DNA of 21,149 nucleotides from Candidatus Latescibacterota bacterium. Lineage in GTDB: Bacteria > Latescibacterota > UBA2968 > UBA8231. This document shows positions 1-8,097 of the stretch, in pieces. The stretch spans positions 8,679-29,827 of the forward strand of contig DPVW01000485.1 in the NCBI GenBank assembly GCA_003529325.1, written 5' to 3'. Below the pieces are notes generated by a model. The model made no database searches, was not told the DNA's origin, and saw only the letters and a program-made list of their open reading frames with translations. The position numbers and the translations under genes were made by a program. Every line of letters begins with the position of its first letter. The first letter of the stretch is position 1.

Positions 1-1
1 A

Positions 2-112
2 CATCCTCTCGAGGGTGCAGAACCACTCGGCTGGTACGACAACCCGGAACGTCCTGGACTGTTGTGTGTCCACGACTCTCGACTGGTATTGATGGCCTCT
101 CCCGCACCGTGA
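2..112 (+). CDS. possible 3' end of an upstream gene (partial)
   Basis: Frame 2 is open from the window edge to a TGA at 110-112 and encodes about 36 residues, including a stretch reading EPLGWYDNPERPGLL. I do not recognise a family. The frame reads like ordinary protein, but the stretch is too short for composition to decide, and two other frames are also partly open here. If real, it is the C-terminus of a gene that starts left of the window, ending about 70 nt before nfeD. Low confidence. Confidence 0.35.
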   Translation, partial: HPLEGAEPLGWYDNPERPGLLCVHDSRLVLMASPAP

Positions 113-116
113 TAAA
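89..116 (+). promoter_or_regulatory. candidate sigma-70-type promoter ahead of the nfeD operon
   Basis: TTGATG at 89-94 and GATAAA at 111-116 each match the -35 and -10 consensus at four of six positions, with a 16-nt spacer. It is the best pair seen in the short stretch before the NfeD start at 183. It overlaps the end of the possible upstream gene. This is a pattern match only; the promoter consensus of this organism is unknown. Confidence 0.25.
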
Positions 117-182
117 ACGCTGTGCTGCAGTTTTCGTAAACTTCAGACCCAGTCAGCAACCGTCTCGAAGTATGAGGTGCAA

Positions 183-662
183 ATGCTTACCGGATTTATC
201 GTCGCAGGCGCGGTCATGTGCGTCCTCGAAGTGGTCCTTCCTGGCATGGTGCTCGGGTTTCTTGGCGCCAGCGCCTTGTTGGTGGCGGGTTCGATCTGGC
301 TTGGCTGGACGAGCACCTGGACCAGTGCCCTCACAACGTGGTTCATCCTTTCCTTAGTGCTACTGGTCGGGTTGCGAGGGCTGTTCCAGCGCTTGGTCGG
401 TGGCGAGTCAGTCACAGAGACCACCGACGAGGAAAGTGATGCATACGGGCAAGTTGTGGATGTTGTCGAAGTGATCACGCCGGAGAAGCCGGGCAGAATC
501 AGCTACCGCGGTTCGACCTGGGAAGCGAGTTGCCTGGACTACACCATCAACGCGGGTAGCAAAGCCATGCTCGCCTATCGCGACAATCTCGTGTGGGTCG
601 TCGAACGAGTCGAAACCCCCATTCTAGAAGAACTCTCCGAAGGAGGTGATTCATCATGCTGA
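183..662 (+). CDS. short NfeD-family membrane protein
   Basis: A 159-residue protein of the short NfeD class (NfeD1b-like), without the ClpP-like protease domain of long NfeD proteins. Residues 1 to about 65 form two to three hydrophobic segments with the LPG turn typical of the family. Residues from about 90 to 145 form the soluble OB-fold part, with the typical G.V, Y.G..W.A and G.....V pattern. Such proteins are known to pair with SPFH/stomatin proteins encoded next door, as here, and are thought to act in membrane organisation or quality control. I chose ATG 183 because GAGG (174-177) lies just upstream; an in-frame GTG at 177 would overlap that site. The gene's TGA overlaps the next gene's ATG, so the two are probably translationally coupled. 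Confidence 0.9.
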   Translation: MLTGFIVAGAVMCVLEVVLPGMVLGFLGASALLVAGSIWLGWTSTWTSALTTWFILSLVLLVGLRGLFQRLVGGESVTETTDEESDAYGQVVDVVEVITPEKPGRISYRGSTWEASCLDYTINAGSKAMLAYRDNLVWVVERVETPILEELSEGGDSSC

Positions 663-1582
663 CATACTTCACGGTTCTGGTCCTCATCCTCCTGTTTCTG
701 TTGTTGAAGATGTTCGTTGTGGTGCCGATGCGCGAGGCAGCCGTCATCGAGCGACTGGGTAAGTTCCGCATCGTTCTCAACCCGGGGTTCCACTTCCTTA
801 TCCCCTTCTTCGATCGCATCGCCTACCGCCACGAGACCCGCGAGCAGGTGATCGATATTCCGAGTCAGGGGTGTATCACGCGAGACAACATCCAGGTCGA
901 AGTGGATGGACTGGTCTACATCCAGGTCCTAGATCCCAAGAGTGCCAGTTATGGCATCGAGGACTATCGCCGGGCGGCGATCAATCTCGCCCAGACGACG
1001 ATGCGGGCGGAGATCGGCAAGCTCAGTCTGGGAGAATCGTTCTACGAGCGCGATGCACTGAATGAGACGATCGTCAAAGAGATCGACAAAGCTTCCGATC
1101 CATGGGGTATTAAAGTTCTGCGCTACGAGCTGAAAAATATCACGCCCTCCGCCAATGTCATTCATACGCTGGAGCGGCAGATGGAGGCGGAGCGGGAAAA
1201 GCGCGCGGAGATCACCCGGGCTTCGGCTGAAAAGGAAGCGACGATCAACATCTCGGAGGGCAATCGTCAGGAGGATATCAACCTGTCCGAAGGGGAGAAG
1301 CAGCGGCGTATCAACGTCGCCACGGGTCGCGCTGAGGCGATCTCGATTCTTGCCGAAGCCACGGCCGAAGGGACGGAGATGATCGCCGCAGCGGTGCAGA
1401 AGGAGGGCGGGTCGCAGGCGCTGAAGATGCAGTTGATCGAGGAGTATATCGAAACCCTCACGGACATTACGACGAAGGCCAACGTCTCTATCGTGCCTCT
1501 CGAGTTGGCAAAGATCAAGGGCTTCTTCGATGGTCTGTCAGAGGTCGCCGACAGCGTGCCCTCTACACAAGGGAGGGTGTGA
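656..1582 (+). CDS. SPFH/stomatin-family protein (paraslipin/QmcA type), copy 1
   Basis: A 308-residue stomatin/prohibitin-family protein. It has one N-terminal membrane segment (residues 2-25), then the SPFH domain (about 28-190) beginning with VPMREAAVIERLGKF and continuing with LNPGFHFLIPF and DNIQVEVDG. A charged, Ala/Glu-rich coiled-coil region follows (about 175-250), and the C-terminus carries a short hydrophobic patch. Family members form large ring- or cage-like oligomers on the membrane and scaffold proteases or transporters. A near-perfect ribosome site, AGGAGGTGA at 641-649, sits six bases before ATG 656, and the start overlaps the nfeD stop. The next gene is a paralogue, so this looks like a tandem duplication with divergence. 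A specific substrate cannot be named. Confidence 0.95.
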   Translation: MLTYFTVLVLILLFLLLKMFVVVPMREAAVIERLGKFRIVLNPGFHFLIPFFDRIAYRHETREQVIDIPSQGCITRDNIQVEVDGLVYIQVLDPKSASYGIEDYRRAAINLAQTTMRAEIGKLSLGESFYERDALNETIVKEIDKASDPWGIKVLRYELKNITPSANVIHTLERQMEAEREKRAEITRASAEKEATINISEGNRQEDINLSEGEKQRRINVATGRAEAISILAEATAEGTEMIAAAVQKEGGSQALKMQLIEEYIETLTDITTKANVSIVPLELAKIKGFFDGLSEVADSVPSTQGRV

Positions 1583-1583
1583 G

Positions 1584-2516
1584 ATGGAAGCTGCCACTTC
1601 GATCTTCAACCTGGTTGTCTGGGGGCTTCTGTTCCTGATTCTTGTCGTCAAATTTTTCCGCTCGATTCGACTCGTGCCAACGCAGTCCGCCTATATCGTC
1701 GAACGCCTCGGGAAATACTCGAAGACCTTGAAACCGGGATTTCATGCGTTGGTCCCATTCGTCGACAAGGTCGCCTTCATTCGTGATCTCAAGGAAGAGA
1801 CCGTCGATGTGCCGCCCCAGGAGTGTTTTACCAGGGACGAAGTGCAGGTGGAAGTAGACGGCGTCATTTACATGTCCGTCGTGGACCCACTGAAAGCCAG
1901 CTATGGCGTGACGGACTACTCCTTTGCCGCCATGCAACTGGCGCAGACGACGACACGCTCCGTCATCGGCACATTGGACTTGGACAAGACCTTCGAAGAA
2001 CGGGAGCTCATCTCCGCCAAGGTGGTGGAAGTGCTCGAAAGGTCCGGTGAGAACTGGGGTATTCGGGTGCACCGCTATGAGATCAAGAATCTGTCACCCC
2101 CACCGACGGTGAAGGAAGCGATGGAGAAACAGGTCACCGCCGAGCGCAATCGGCGGGCCATTGCCGCCAAGTCGGAAGGGGAAAAGCAGAGCCGCATCAA
2201 CACGTCGGAAGGCAAACGCCTCGAACTGATCAATCTCTCCGAGGGGGAGATGCAGCGGACGGTCAACGAAGCGCAGGGCAGGGCGGAGGAGATTCGCGCC
2301 ATCGCCAAGGCGACGGCACAGTCCATCGAGAAGATCGCTACTGCCATCAGTCTGCCAGGAGGCGAATCTTCGGTTCGTCTGCAACTGTCGGAGAAGTACC
2401 TGAAGCGACTTCGGTCCCTGGCGCGCAAGGAGACGCAGGTACTGCTTCCCATCGATCTAACAGACCCTGGTCGGTTGTTGAAATCGATCGACCTCTCCGG
2501 ATTGGACTCGGAATGA
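1584..2516 (+). CDS. SPFH/stomatin-family protein (paraslipin/QmcA type), copy 2
   Basis: A 310-residue paralogue of the preceding protein. A membrane segment (about 6-26) is followed by an SPFH domain with VPTQSAYIVERLGKYSKTL, LKPGFHALVPF and DEVQVEVDG, then a coiled coil with repeated SEG(E/K) motifs. I placed the start at ATG 1584 because GGGAGGG (1571-1577) precedes it and the membrane segment begins at once; the open frame extends 18 codons further up but only into the previous gene. The start lies one base after the previous TGA (1580-1582). Two different SPFH subunits beside NfeD suggest a hetero-oligomeric assembly, which is inference. Its TGA overlaps the ATG of the VOC gene (ATGA). 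Confidence 0.94.
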   Translation: MEAATSIFNLVVWGLLFLILVVKFFRSIRLVPTQSAYIVERLGKYSKTLKPGFHALVPFVDKVAFIRDLKEETVDVPPQECFTRDEVQVEVDGVIYMSVVDPLKASYGVTDYSFAAMQLAQTTTRSVIGTLDLDKTFEERELISAKVVEVLERSGENWGIRVHRYEIKNLSPPPTVKEAMEKQVTAERNRRAIAAKSEGEKQSRINTSEGKRLELINLSEGEMQRTVNEAQGRAEEIRAIAKATAQSIEKIATAISLPGGESSVRLQLSEKYLKRLRSLARKETQVLLPIDLTDPGRLLKSIDLSGLDSE

Positions 2517-2932
2517 CAAGTCCCTTGATCAAGCAACTCGCCCATCTGTGCATTCATACGACGGATCTGCAAAAGACGAAGTGGTTCTATTGTGATGTTC
2601 TGGGTGCTGAGATGGCTTTCGACTTCGATAAGAATGGCAGCCTGTATGGGTATTATCTCAAACTCGGTGCCGGCACTTTCATCGAGGTTTTCCAAGGGGA
2701 TCCGAGGCAGGCCAATGGCGGAATCAAACATCTGTGTCTGGAGGTGGAGGACATCGATCGTCTGGCCGAGGTGTTGGTCAAAAATGACATCGAGGTAACG
2801 GACAAGAGTCTTGGTGGCGACAATGCCTGGCAGGTCTGGGCAGAGGATCCAAATGGCGTGCGGATCGAGTTTCACCAATACACGAAGGACAGCATGCAAC
2901 TGGTGGGGGGGACCTGCCCCGTGACCTGGTAG
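2513..2932 (+). CDS. VOC-superfamily (glyoxalase I-like) protein
   Basis: A 139-residue single-unit vicinal-oxygen-chelate protein. Its two beta-alpha-beta-beta-beta modules (about 6-62 and 69-124) carry the expected metal ligands: His11 (LAHLCIHTTD), Glu58 (FIEVF), His73 (IKHLCLEV) and Glu119 (RIEFHQY). An intact quartet suggests an active metalloenzyme such as a glyoxalase-like lyase/isomerase or a dioxygenase. The substrate cannot be told. The start is fixed by a four-base ATGA overlap with the upstream SPFH gene, and the aldo/keto reductase starts six bases after the stop. Pairing with a reductase would fit detoxification of reactive carbonyls, but that is inference. Confidence 0.9.
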   Translation: MTSPLIKQLAHLCIHTTDLQKTKWFYCDVLGAEMAFDFDKNGSLYGYYLKLGAGTFIEVFQGDPRQANGGIKHLCLEVEDIDRLAEVLVKNDIEVTDKSLGGDNAWQVWAEDPNGVRIEFHQYTKDSMQLVGGTCPVTW

Positions 2933-2938
2933 CTGAGA

Positions 2939-3763
2939 ATGCAATTCCACACGTTGCCCAGCGGTCAGTCCATGCCGATGCTAGGTCTGGGCACTTTCGA
3001 GCTGCGCGAGCAGAGCGGTGCCGATTCGGTGGTGGCGGCGATCGGACTCGGCTACACGCACATCGACACGGCCAGTGGGTATGGCAACGAGGAGATTGTC
3101 GGCCTCGGGATCCGCCAGTCAGGATGTTCACGGGAGGATCTGTTCGTTACGACCAAGGTGGGACGTGATGATCTGGCCGCGGGGCCCGCCCGCGCCTGCG
3201 CCGAGGCCAGTCTGGAGCGTATGCAACTGGATTATGTCGATCTGCTGCTCATCCACTGGCCGAATCTCGATGTGCCGTTGGCGGAGACACTGGCCGTTTT
3301 TGCCGAGTTAGTGAATGAGGGTAAGGTGCGCAATATCGGCATCTCCAACTTCACGCGGCCACGGGTGGACAAGGCGGTGGAGTCATCGTCGATCCCCATC
3401 GCCGTCAACCAGGTGGAGTATCATCCGCATCTCGATCAGGAGGCGTTGCGTCGACACTGCGAGGGGCACGGGATCTTGCTGACGGCATACTCACCGCTGG
3501 CACAGGGGACGATCGTGCAGGACGGCACCCTGATCGCCATCGGCGTCGACTGCGACAAAGGTCCCGCCCAGGTGGCGCTGCGCTGGTTACTGCATAAGCA
3601 GATCGCCGCTATCCCCAAAGCCAGTTCCGCAGGACATATGGCCGATAATATCGATCTGTTCGACTGGACTCTCAGCGACGGGCAGATCGCCCGTATCGAT
3701 GCGATCGAGACCGTGCACCGCGTTATCGACTGGTGGCCCGGGGACTTCGACAAGGACGCCTGA
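2939..3763 (+). CDS. aldo/keto reductase (2,5-diketo-gluconate reductase-like)
   Basis: A 274-residue (alpha/beta)8 NADPH-dependent aldo/keto reductase. The catalytic tetrad is complete: Asp43 and Tyr48 (HIDTASGYGNE), Lys73 (VTTKV) and His106 (LLIHWP). The C-terminal cofactor motif IPKASS is also present (about residue 223). The single-domain length and the GISNF and NQVEYHP motifs place it with the bacterial DkgA/DkgB and 2,5-diketo-D-gluconate reductase group, which reduce keto-sugars and small aldehydes such as methylglyoxal. It starts six bases after the VOC gene and is probably the last gene of the nfeD-SPFH operon; a 73-nt gap with an inverted repeat follows. Confidence 0.93.
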   Translation: MQFHTLPSGQSMPMLGLGTFELREQSGADSVVAAIGLGYTHIDTASGYGNEEIVGLGIRQSGCSREDLFVTTKVGRDDLAAGPARACAEASLERMQLDYVDLLLIHWPNLDVPLAETLAVFAELVNEGKVRNIGISNFTRPRVDKAVESSSIPIAVNQVEYHPHLDQEALRRHCEGHGILLTAYSPLAQGTIVQDGTLIAIGVDCDKGPAQVALRWLLHKQIAAIPKASSAGHMADNIDLFDWTLSDGQIARIDAIETVHRVIDWWPGDFDKDA

Positions 3764-3805
3764 ATCTGAAGTCGCCAACAGAAAGGTCGGTAGTACCCTA
3801 TTTTC

Positions 3806-3825
3806 TGAACTGACCAGTCAGTTCA
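3806..3825. promoter_or_regulatory. 20-bp inverted repeat, TetR-operator-like
   Basis: Arms TGAACTGAC (3806-3814) and GTCAGTTCA (3817-3825) are perfect reverse complements around a two-base CA centre. The core ACTGACCAGTCAGT resembles palindromes bound by many TetR-family repressors (from memory). It sits 11 bases before the ATG at 3837, where a repressor would cover the promoter or 5' leader of the DUF5916 operon. The two-base loop and the lack of a T-run argue against a transcription terminator. No TetR-type gene lies in the window. Confidence 0.6.
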
Positions 3826-3836
3826 ATTTCTCAAAG

Positions 3837-6290
3837 ATGGGGTGTGCCGTCATCATCAGAATCCTGTGGTCTCTCGTAATCTTCCTATCACTGGCACTGT
3901 TGTCCTCCGTCGATGCCGACATCCTCGGTGACAGAGACGTGCCTCGAACCGCCACCGCCTGGCGCGTCCGCGTTGTGGCGCCACGCATCGACGGTACTCT
4001 CGATGATTCGATCTGGCGCCAGGCATCGACACATGAGCACTTTCTGCAGAGCGACCCCCTCGAGGGTGCCGCAGCCACGGAGCGCACGGTGTTCCAGATC
4101 GCCTACGACGAAGAGGCGTTGTTCGTCGGTGTGCGTGGTTTCGACAGCGACCCCGACGGCATCATCTCCCGCCTGACCCGCCGAGATGCCGACGTCGAGG
4201 CCGATTGGGTCTCGGTCAGTCTCGATCCGCATCACGATCTTCAGTCCGGCGTCTGGTTCAAGGCATACGTCTCGGGTTCCGTCGAGGATGGGGTCTATTC
4301 CGCCGATCGGTCGCGTGACGAATCCTGGGACAGCATCTGGGAAGTGGAGACCACAGTCGATGATTCCGGTTGGACTGCTGAATTCCGCATTCCGTATCAC
4401 GCACTCCGTTTCAGTCCGCAACAGAGCTACACATGGGGGCTGAATGTCGAGCGTCGCATCAGTCGCAAGCATGAGTCCGTGCATTGGAGTCTCATCCACC
4501 GGGATCGGCCTGGCCTCGTGTCACAATTCGGTCAACTCGAAGGCATCACCGCCATTCGTCCGCCACTGCACATGGAGGTGATTCCCTACAGCGTGGGCCG
4601 CAGTATTCTGGATGGCTCGACGGACTTCAGCGGTGCCGCCGGCGCCGACCTGCGGTATGGTATCTCCTCAGGGGTGTCGCTGAATGCGACGGTGAACCCT
4701 GACTTCGGCCAGGTCGAGGCCGATCCGGCGACGCTGAATCTGACGGCCTTCGAGGACTTCTTTGAAGAACGGAGACCCTTCTTCGTGGAGGGGGCGTCGA
4801 TCTTCAACAGTGGTCAACATCGACTATTCCATTCCCGTCGTATCGGTCGTCGTCCTGGTCTGTTTGAAACGCCCGATTCCGTCGATGTGCTCGCTGAACC
4901 AGATGCGACGACGATTCTCGGCGCCGTAAAGCTTACGGGCAAGACGGCGGGCAAGATCAGCTTCGGCCTGCTGGGCGCCGTCACCGACGATGAATACGCC
5001 CGCCTTGCTGGCAGTCTCGATGCGGCGGGGAGCGACAGGTTCCGTGTTGAACCACGCACCGGTTATTTCGTTGGTCGGGCACAGCAGGACGTACTCGACG
5101 GTACATCGACAGTGGGGGCCATCCTCACAGCAACCCATCGTGACGGAGCGTACGCCGCCCACACCGGGGCCGTCGACTGGGATCTGCGTTTTGTCCAGGA
5201 CCGGTATGCGGTCTCCGGCTCAGTCGTCGGCAGCCGTACCGGTCCGGCGGGGGACCGCAAGCGGGGCTACATCGGACACCTCGAGTTCGACAAGCGAGGT
5301 GGTTGGCTGGAGGCCCAGACACGTATGTCGGCGTTGTCTCCCGGCATCGATCTCAACGATCTCGGTTTCTTACGGCGTGGCGATCTGAAACAGTGGAGTG
5401 CCGAAGCGAAGGGATTTCACCTGCAGCCCTGGGGACCCTTTCTACGCTGGGATCTAAGCGTCGAAACCGAGATCGACTGGAACTACGACAATACACGCCT
5501 GCGCACGTCATCAGATATGGCGTTCTGGGGTGACACACCCAGTGGTGGCCGCTTCCATCTGCATATGGGGCGCGAATTCGCCTCCATGGATGACAGTGAC
5601 GTGCGGCGCGACGGGCCGATCATCAAACGGCTCGGGGAACTGTGGGTCCACAGCATCCTGGAAAGCGATCCCGGACGCACCGTGAGTTTCAGAGTCCGAC
5701 CCGGCCTCCGTCGCACCGATGGGGGTGACGCCTGGTCGCGCGATGTGAGTGTTCAGTTCGAATACCGGCCGCTGCCAAGCGTATGGCTGTCCATGGGACC
5801 GCGGTATGAGACAGGGCGCAGGGACGCGCAGTGGATCGACCGCATCGATGACTCCGTCGATGGCAACACGACGCCGCACTTTGTTTATGGAGAACTGCGC
5901 AACCGCATTCTCGATCTGTCGACGCGAGCCCGCGTCAGCTTCAATCCGGAGTTGAGTGTTGAACTCTTCCTCCAGCCCTTCATTGCGATTGGTGACTATC
6001 GTCGTTTCAAAGAACTTGTGGAACCACAGACCTACCGGTTTGCCACCTATGATCTGGGCGAAAATCGGGACTTCCATCGCCGCTCGCTGAAGAGCAATCT
6101 GGTTCTTCGGTGGGAGTTTCAGCCCGGGTCACTACTCTACGTCGTCTGGTCACAGTCCCGCTCAGCCTCGCTCGATGATGTCGGTGAAAGTGAGTTGCAG
6201 TTGCGACCCCTGCGTCGTTTGAGCGATGCTTTCACCGACGAAGGGACGAATGTCTTTCTCGCGAAGGTCAACTTCTGGTTACCACTATGA
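3837..6290 (+). CDS. DUF5916 outer-membrane-type protein with CBM9-like N-terminal domain
   Basis: An 817-residue exported protein. A signal peptide spans residues 1 to about 27 (hydrophobic core ILWSLVIFLSLALLSS, likely cut after VDA). Next comes a CBM9/carbohydrate-binding-like domain (about 50-230) with the IDGTLDDSIW motif. The remainder is DUF5916, marked by NATVNPDFGQVEADP and FFEERRPFFVEG (near residue 305). Alternating beta-strand-like stretches end in an aromatic/leucine C-terminus (VNFWLPL), consistent with an outer-membrane beta-barrel. The function of DUF5916 is not established; a role in binding or uptake at the cell surface is inference. I took ATG 3837 rather than an upstream in-frame start because the signal peptide begins there and the longer form would translate the operator; no clear ribosome site is visible. 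Its stop overlaps the next start (ATGA). Confidence 0.88.
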   Translation: MGCAVIIRILWSLVIFLSLALLSSVDADILGDRDVPRTATAWRVRVVAPRIDGTLDDSIWRQASTHEHFLQSDPLEGAAATERTVFQIAYDEEALFVGVRGFDSDPDGIISRLTRRDADVEADWVSVSLDPHHDLQSGVWFKAYVSGSVEDGVYSADRSRDESWDSIWEVETTVDDSGWTAEFRIPYHALRFSPQQSYTWGLNVERRISRKHESVHWSLIHRDRPGLVSQFGQLEGITAIRPPLHMEVIPYSVGRSILDGSTDFSGAAGADLRYGISSGVSLNATVNPDFGQVEADPATLNLTAFEDFFEERRPFFVEGASIFNSGQHRLFHSRRIGRRPGLFETPDSVDVLAEPDATTILGAVKLTGKTAGKISFGLLGAVTDDEYARLAGSLDAAGSDRFRVEPRTGYFVGRAQQDVLDGTSTVGAILTATHRDGAYAAHTGAVDWDLRFVQDRYAVSGSVVGSRTGPAGDRKRGYIGHLEFDKRGGWLEAQTRMSALSPGIDLNDLGFLRRGDLKQWSAEAKGFHLQPWGPFLRWDLSVETEIDWNYDNTRLRTSSDMAFWGDTPSGGRFHLHMGREFASMDDSDVRRDGPIIKRLGELWVHSILESDPGRTVSFRVRPGLRRTDGGDAWSRDVSVQFEYRPLPSVWLSMGPRYETGRRDAQWIDRIDDSVDGNTTPHFVYGELRNRILDLSTRARVSFNPELSVELFLQPFIAIGDYRRFKELVEPQTYRFATYDLGENRDFHRRSLKSNLVLRWEFQPGSLLYVVWSQSRSASLDDVGESELQLRPLRRLSDAFTDEGTNVFLAKVNFWLPL

Positions 6291-7150
6291 GTCGAATCGG
6301 GGTACTCCATCCGGGTAGCATGGGTATCTCGCTGGCTGCTTCAGCGAAGGCGACGGGACATGACGTCTGTTGGGCAAGCGCTGGTCGCAGTATGCAGACA
6401 CAGGAGCGAGCCCAGGCGCAGGATCTCACCGACCTGGTCACGGTGGAAAAGTTGTGCAAGCAGTGTGATGGCATCATCAGTATCTGTCCACCCGTCGCCA
6501 CCGAGCAGGTAGCGGGGGCGGTAGCCGGGTTCGGATTCGACGGTCTGTATCTGGATGCGAATGCCATCTCGCCACAACGAGCACAGGCCATCGCAGATCA
6601 GACCAACGCCGGGGGTGGCCACTTCGTCGATGGCGGCATCGTCGGAGGCCCCGCCTGGGAAGCGGGGAAGACCTTTCTGCATCTGTCCGGTCCTCGGGCG
6701 GCAGAGGTGGGGGAGTGGTTTCGTGACGGACTGCTGGAGACCAACGTGCTGGGCGCGGCGCCGACGCAGGCATCGGCATTGAAGATGTGTTTTGCCGCCT
6801 ACACCAAAGGCACGACGGCGCTGTTCTTCAGCATCCTGGCTACGTCCGAGGCTCTGGGTGTGCGAGAGGCACTGGTGAAACAATGGTCGCGTAGCCCGCA
6901 GTTGGCTGGTCAACTGGCAGAACGTGCCGGCCGAGGCGCCGGCAGCATGACGTCACGCGCTTGGCGCTGGATCGACGAAATGGAGGAGATCTCGCGGACC
7001 TTCGTCGACGCCGGGTTGCCGGGAGGATTCCATGTCGCAGCGGCAGAGGTCTTCAGACGGTGCGAGTCTCTGCGCGAGAAACAGGACCCGAGTGTGGCGA
7101 CGGTGCTGCAGGCGCTGTTGGCCAAGCAGGGCGACGGCGAGGCGGCCTGA
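6287..7150 (+). CDS. NAD(P)-dependent dehydrogenase (6-phosphogluconate/3-hydroxyisobutyrate dehydrogenase-like, DUF1932 C-terminus)
   Basis: A 287-residue beta-hydroxyacid-dehydrogenase-like protein. The N-terminal Rossmann fold opens with IGVLHPGSMG (residues 4-13). The middle carries VDGGIVGGP (114-122), equivalent to the family's substrate-binding DGPVSGG motif. The C-terminal helical domain contains the candidate catalytic Lys166 in ALKMCFAAYTKG and resembles DUF1932 of the putative phosphogluconate dehydrogenase group. The exact substrate is unknown; a small hydroxyacid is likely. ATGA overlap with the DUF5916 gene and TGATG overlap with the following aldo/keto reductase imply co-translation. 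Confidence 0.88.
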   Translation: MSRIGVLHPGSMGISLAASAKATGHDVCWASAGRSMQTQERAQAQDLTDLVTVEKLCKQCDGIISICPPVATEQVAGAVAGFGFDGLYLDANAISPQRAQAIADQTNAGGGHFVDGGIVGGPAWEAGKTFLHLSGPRAAEVGEWFRDGLLETNVLGAAPTQASALKMCFAAYTKGTTALFFSILATSEALGVREALVKQWSRSPQLAGQLAERAGRGAGSMTSRAWRWIDEMEEISRTFVDAGLPGGFHVAAAEVFRRCESLREKQDPSVATVLQALLAKQGDGEAA

Positions 7151-8097
7151 TGGAGCGCATTCGCCTTGGTCGCAGCGAGTTGCAGGTGTCACGCATGGGT
7201 GTCGGCGCGGGCGGTCCCAGCCAGATTGGCCGCAAGACCGGACTCGATGAGGACGCTTCCGTCGATCTGCTGCTGCGGGCCTTCGACGCGGGGGTCAACA
7301 TCGTCGATACGTCCGAAGGGTATGACACGGAACCGATCATCGCGCGGGCCTTGCAGGCCCGTGACCGCAACGACATCGTCGTGTCGACGAAGAAGTCGAC
7401 ACGACGAAGGGAGGTGACGCCGACGACGCTGATGGCGAGTATCGACGGCAGTCTGCAACAGCTCGGCACCGACTATATCGACATCTACAACCTGCACGGC
7501 GTGGTGCCGCAGGATTACCGGCGACTCGTCGACGACATCTATCCCACGCTGGAGAGTGCGCGCGACGCCGGCAAGATTCGTTTTCTCGGGGTCACCGAGA
7601 TGTTCAACGAAGATCTCGAACACAAGATGATGCAGCAGGCCCTGGCCGACGATCTGTGGGATGCCGTGATGGTGGGCTTCAATCTGCTCAATCAGACGGC
7701 GCGGGAGCAGGTGCTGGCCACGGCGCAGCAACAGGATGTCGGTGTGCAGATCATGTTCGCTGTGCGCAAGGCGTTGTCGAATCCAGAGCACCTGCGCGAG
7801 TTCGTCGAGGCCCTCATCGCCACGGGGGAGATCGATGCCGACGACGTAAATGGCGAACAACCGTTGGACTTCGTCGTCGACTCGATGGCGACGACGATTC
7901 CAGACGCCGCCTATCGTTTCTGTCGGGACGAGCCGGGTGTGCACGTGGTACTATCCGGCACGGGCAGTGGCAACCATCTGCAGGAGAATCTTCAGAGCTT
8001 CTTGCGGCCGGCACTTGCCATCGAAACCACCCAGCGTCTTCGTCACATTTTCCGCAATGTCCACTCGACGACGGGGCAGAACGTCAGCCCTCCGTGA
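7150..8097 (+). CDS. aldo/keto reductase, second copy (different subfamily)
   Basis: A 315-residue aldo/keto reductase. N-terminal RLGRSELQVSRMGVGAGG is typical of the family. Tetrad residues are Asp53 and Tyr58 (VDTSEGYD), Lys81 or Lys82 (VVSTKK) and His116 (IYNLHG). The late SGTGSGNHLQEN motif fits the usual cofactor-binding segment. It is clearly not a recent duplicate of the aldo/keto reductase at 2939. The start is ATG 7150, overlapping the previous TGA by one base; the open frame reaches further up but only inside the dehydrogenase gene. Coupling to a dehydrogenase and to DUF5916 suggests a small carbohydrate or hydroxyacid pathway (inference). Its 3' end overlaps a convergent pseudogene by 14 bases. 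Confidence 0.92.
   Translation: MERIRLGRSELQVSRMGVGAGGPSQIGRKTGLDEDASVDLLLRAFDAGVNIVDTSEGYDTEPIIARALQARDRNDIVVSTKKSTRRREVTPTTLMASIDGSLQQLGTDYIDIYNLHGVVPQDYRRLVDDIYPTLESARDAGKIRFLGVTEMFNEDLEHKMMQQALADDLWDAVMVGFNLLNQTAREQVLATAQQQDVGVQIMFAVRKALSNPEHLREFVEALIATGEIDADDVNGEQPLDFVVDSMATTIPDAAYRFCRDEPGVHVVLSGTGSGNHLQENLQSFLRPALAIETTQRLRHIFRNVHSTTGQNVSPP

Noticed and set aside
114..138. AAAAC/GTTTT-flanked hairpin as terminator of an upstream gene
   Set aside because: The stem is short, contains unpaired bases and is AT-rich; not convincing.
2075..2950. Minus-strand open frame of 291 codons opposite SPFH copy 2 and the VOC gene
   Set aside because: Antisense shadow of two convincing genes, with no recognisable domain.
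3806..3825. Inverted repeat as a rho-independent terminator for the preceding operon
   Set aside because: A two-base loop is too tight for a simple hairpin and no T-run follows; an operator fits better.
3699..3836. Upstream extension of the DUF5916 gene to an in-frame ATG at 3699
   Set aside because: It would overlap the end of the aldo/keto reductase, translate the operator-like repeat and place the signal peptide 46 residues inside the protein.
7189..7944. Minus-strand open frame of 251 codons inside the second aldo/keto reductase
   Set aside because: Antisense to an enzyme with a complete catalytic tetrad; His/Arg-rich and without domain similarity.
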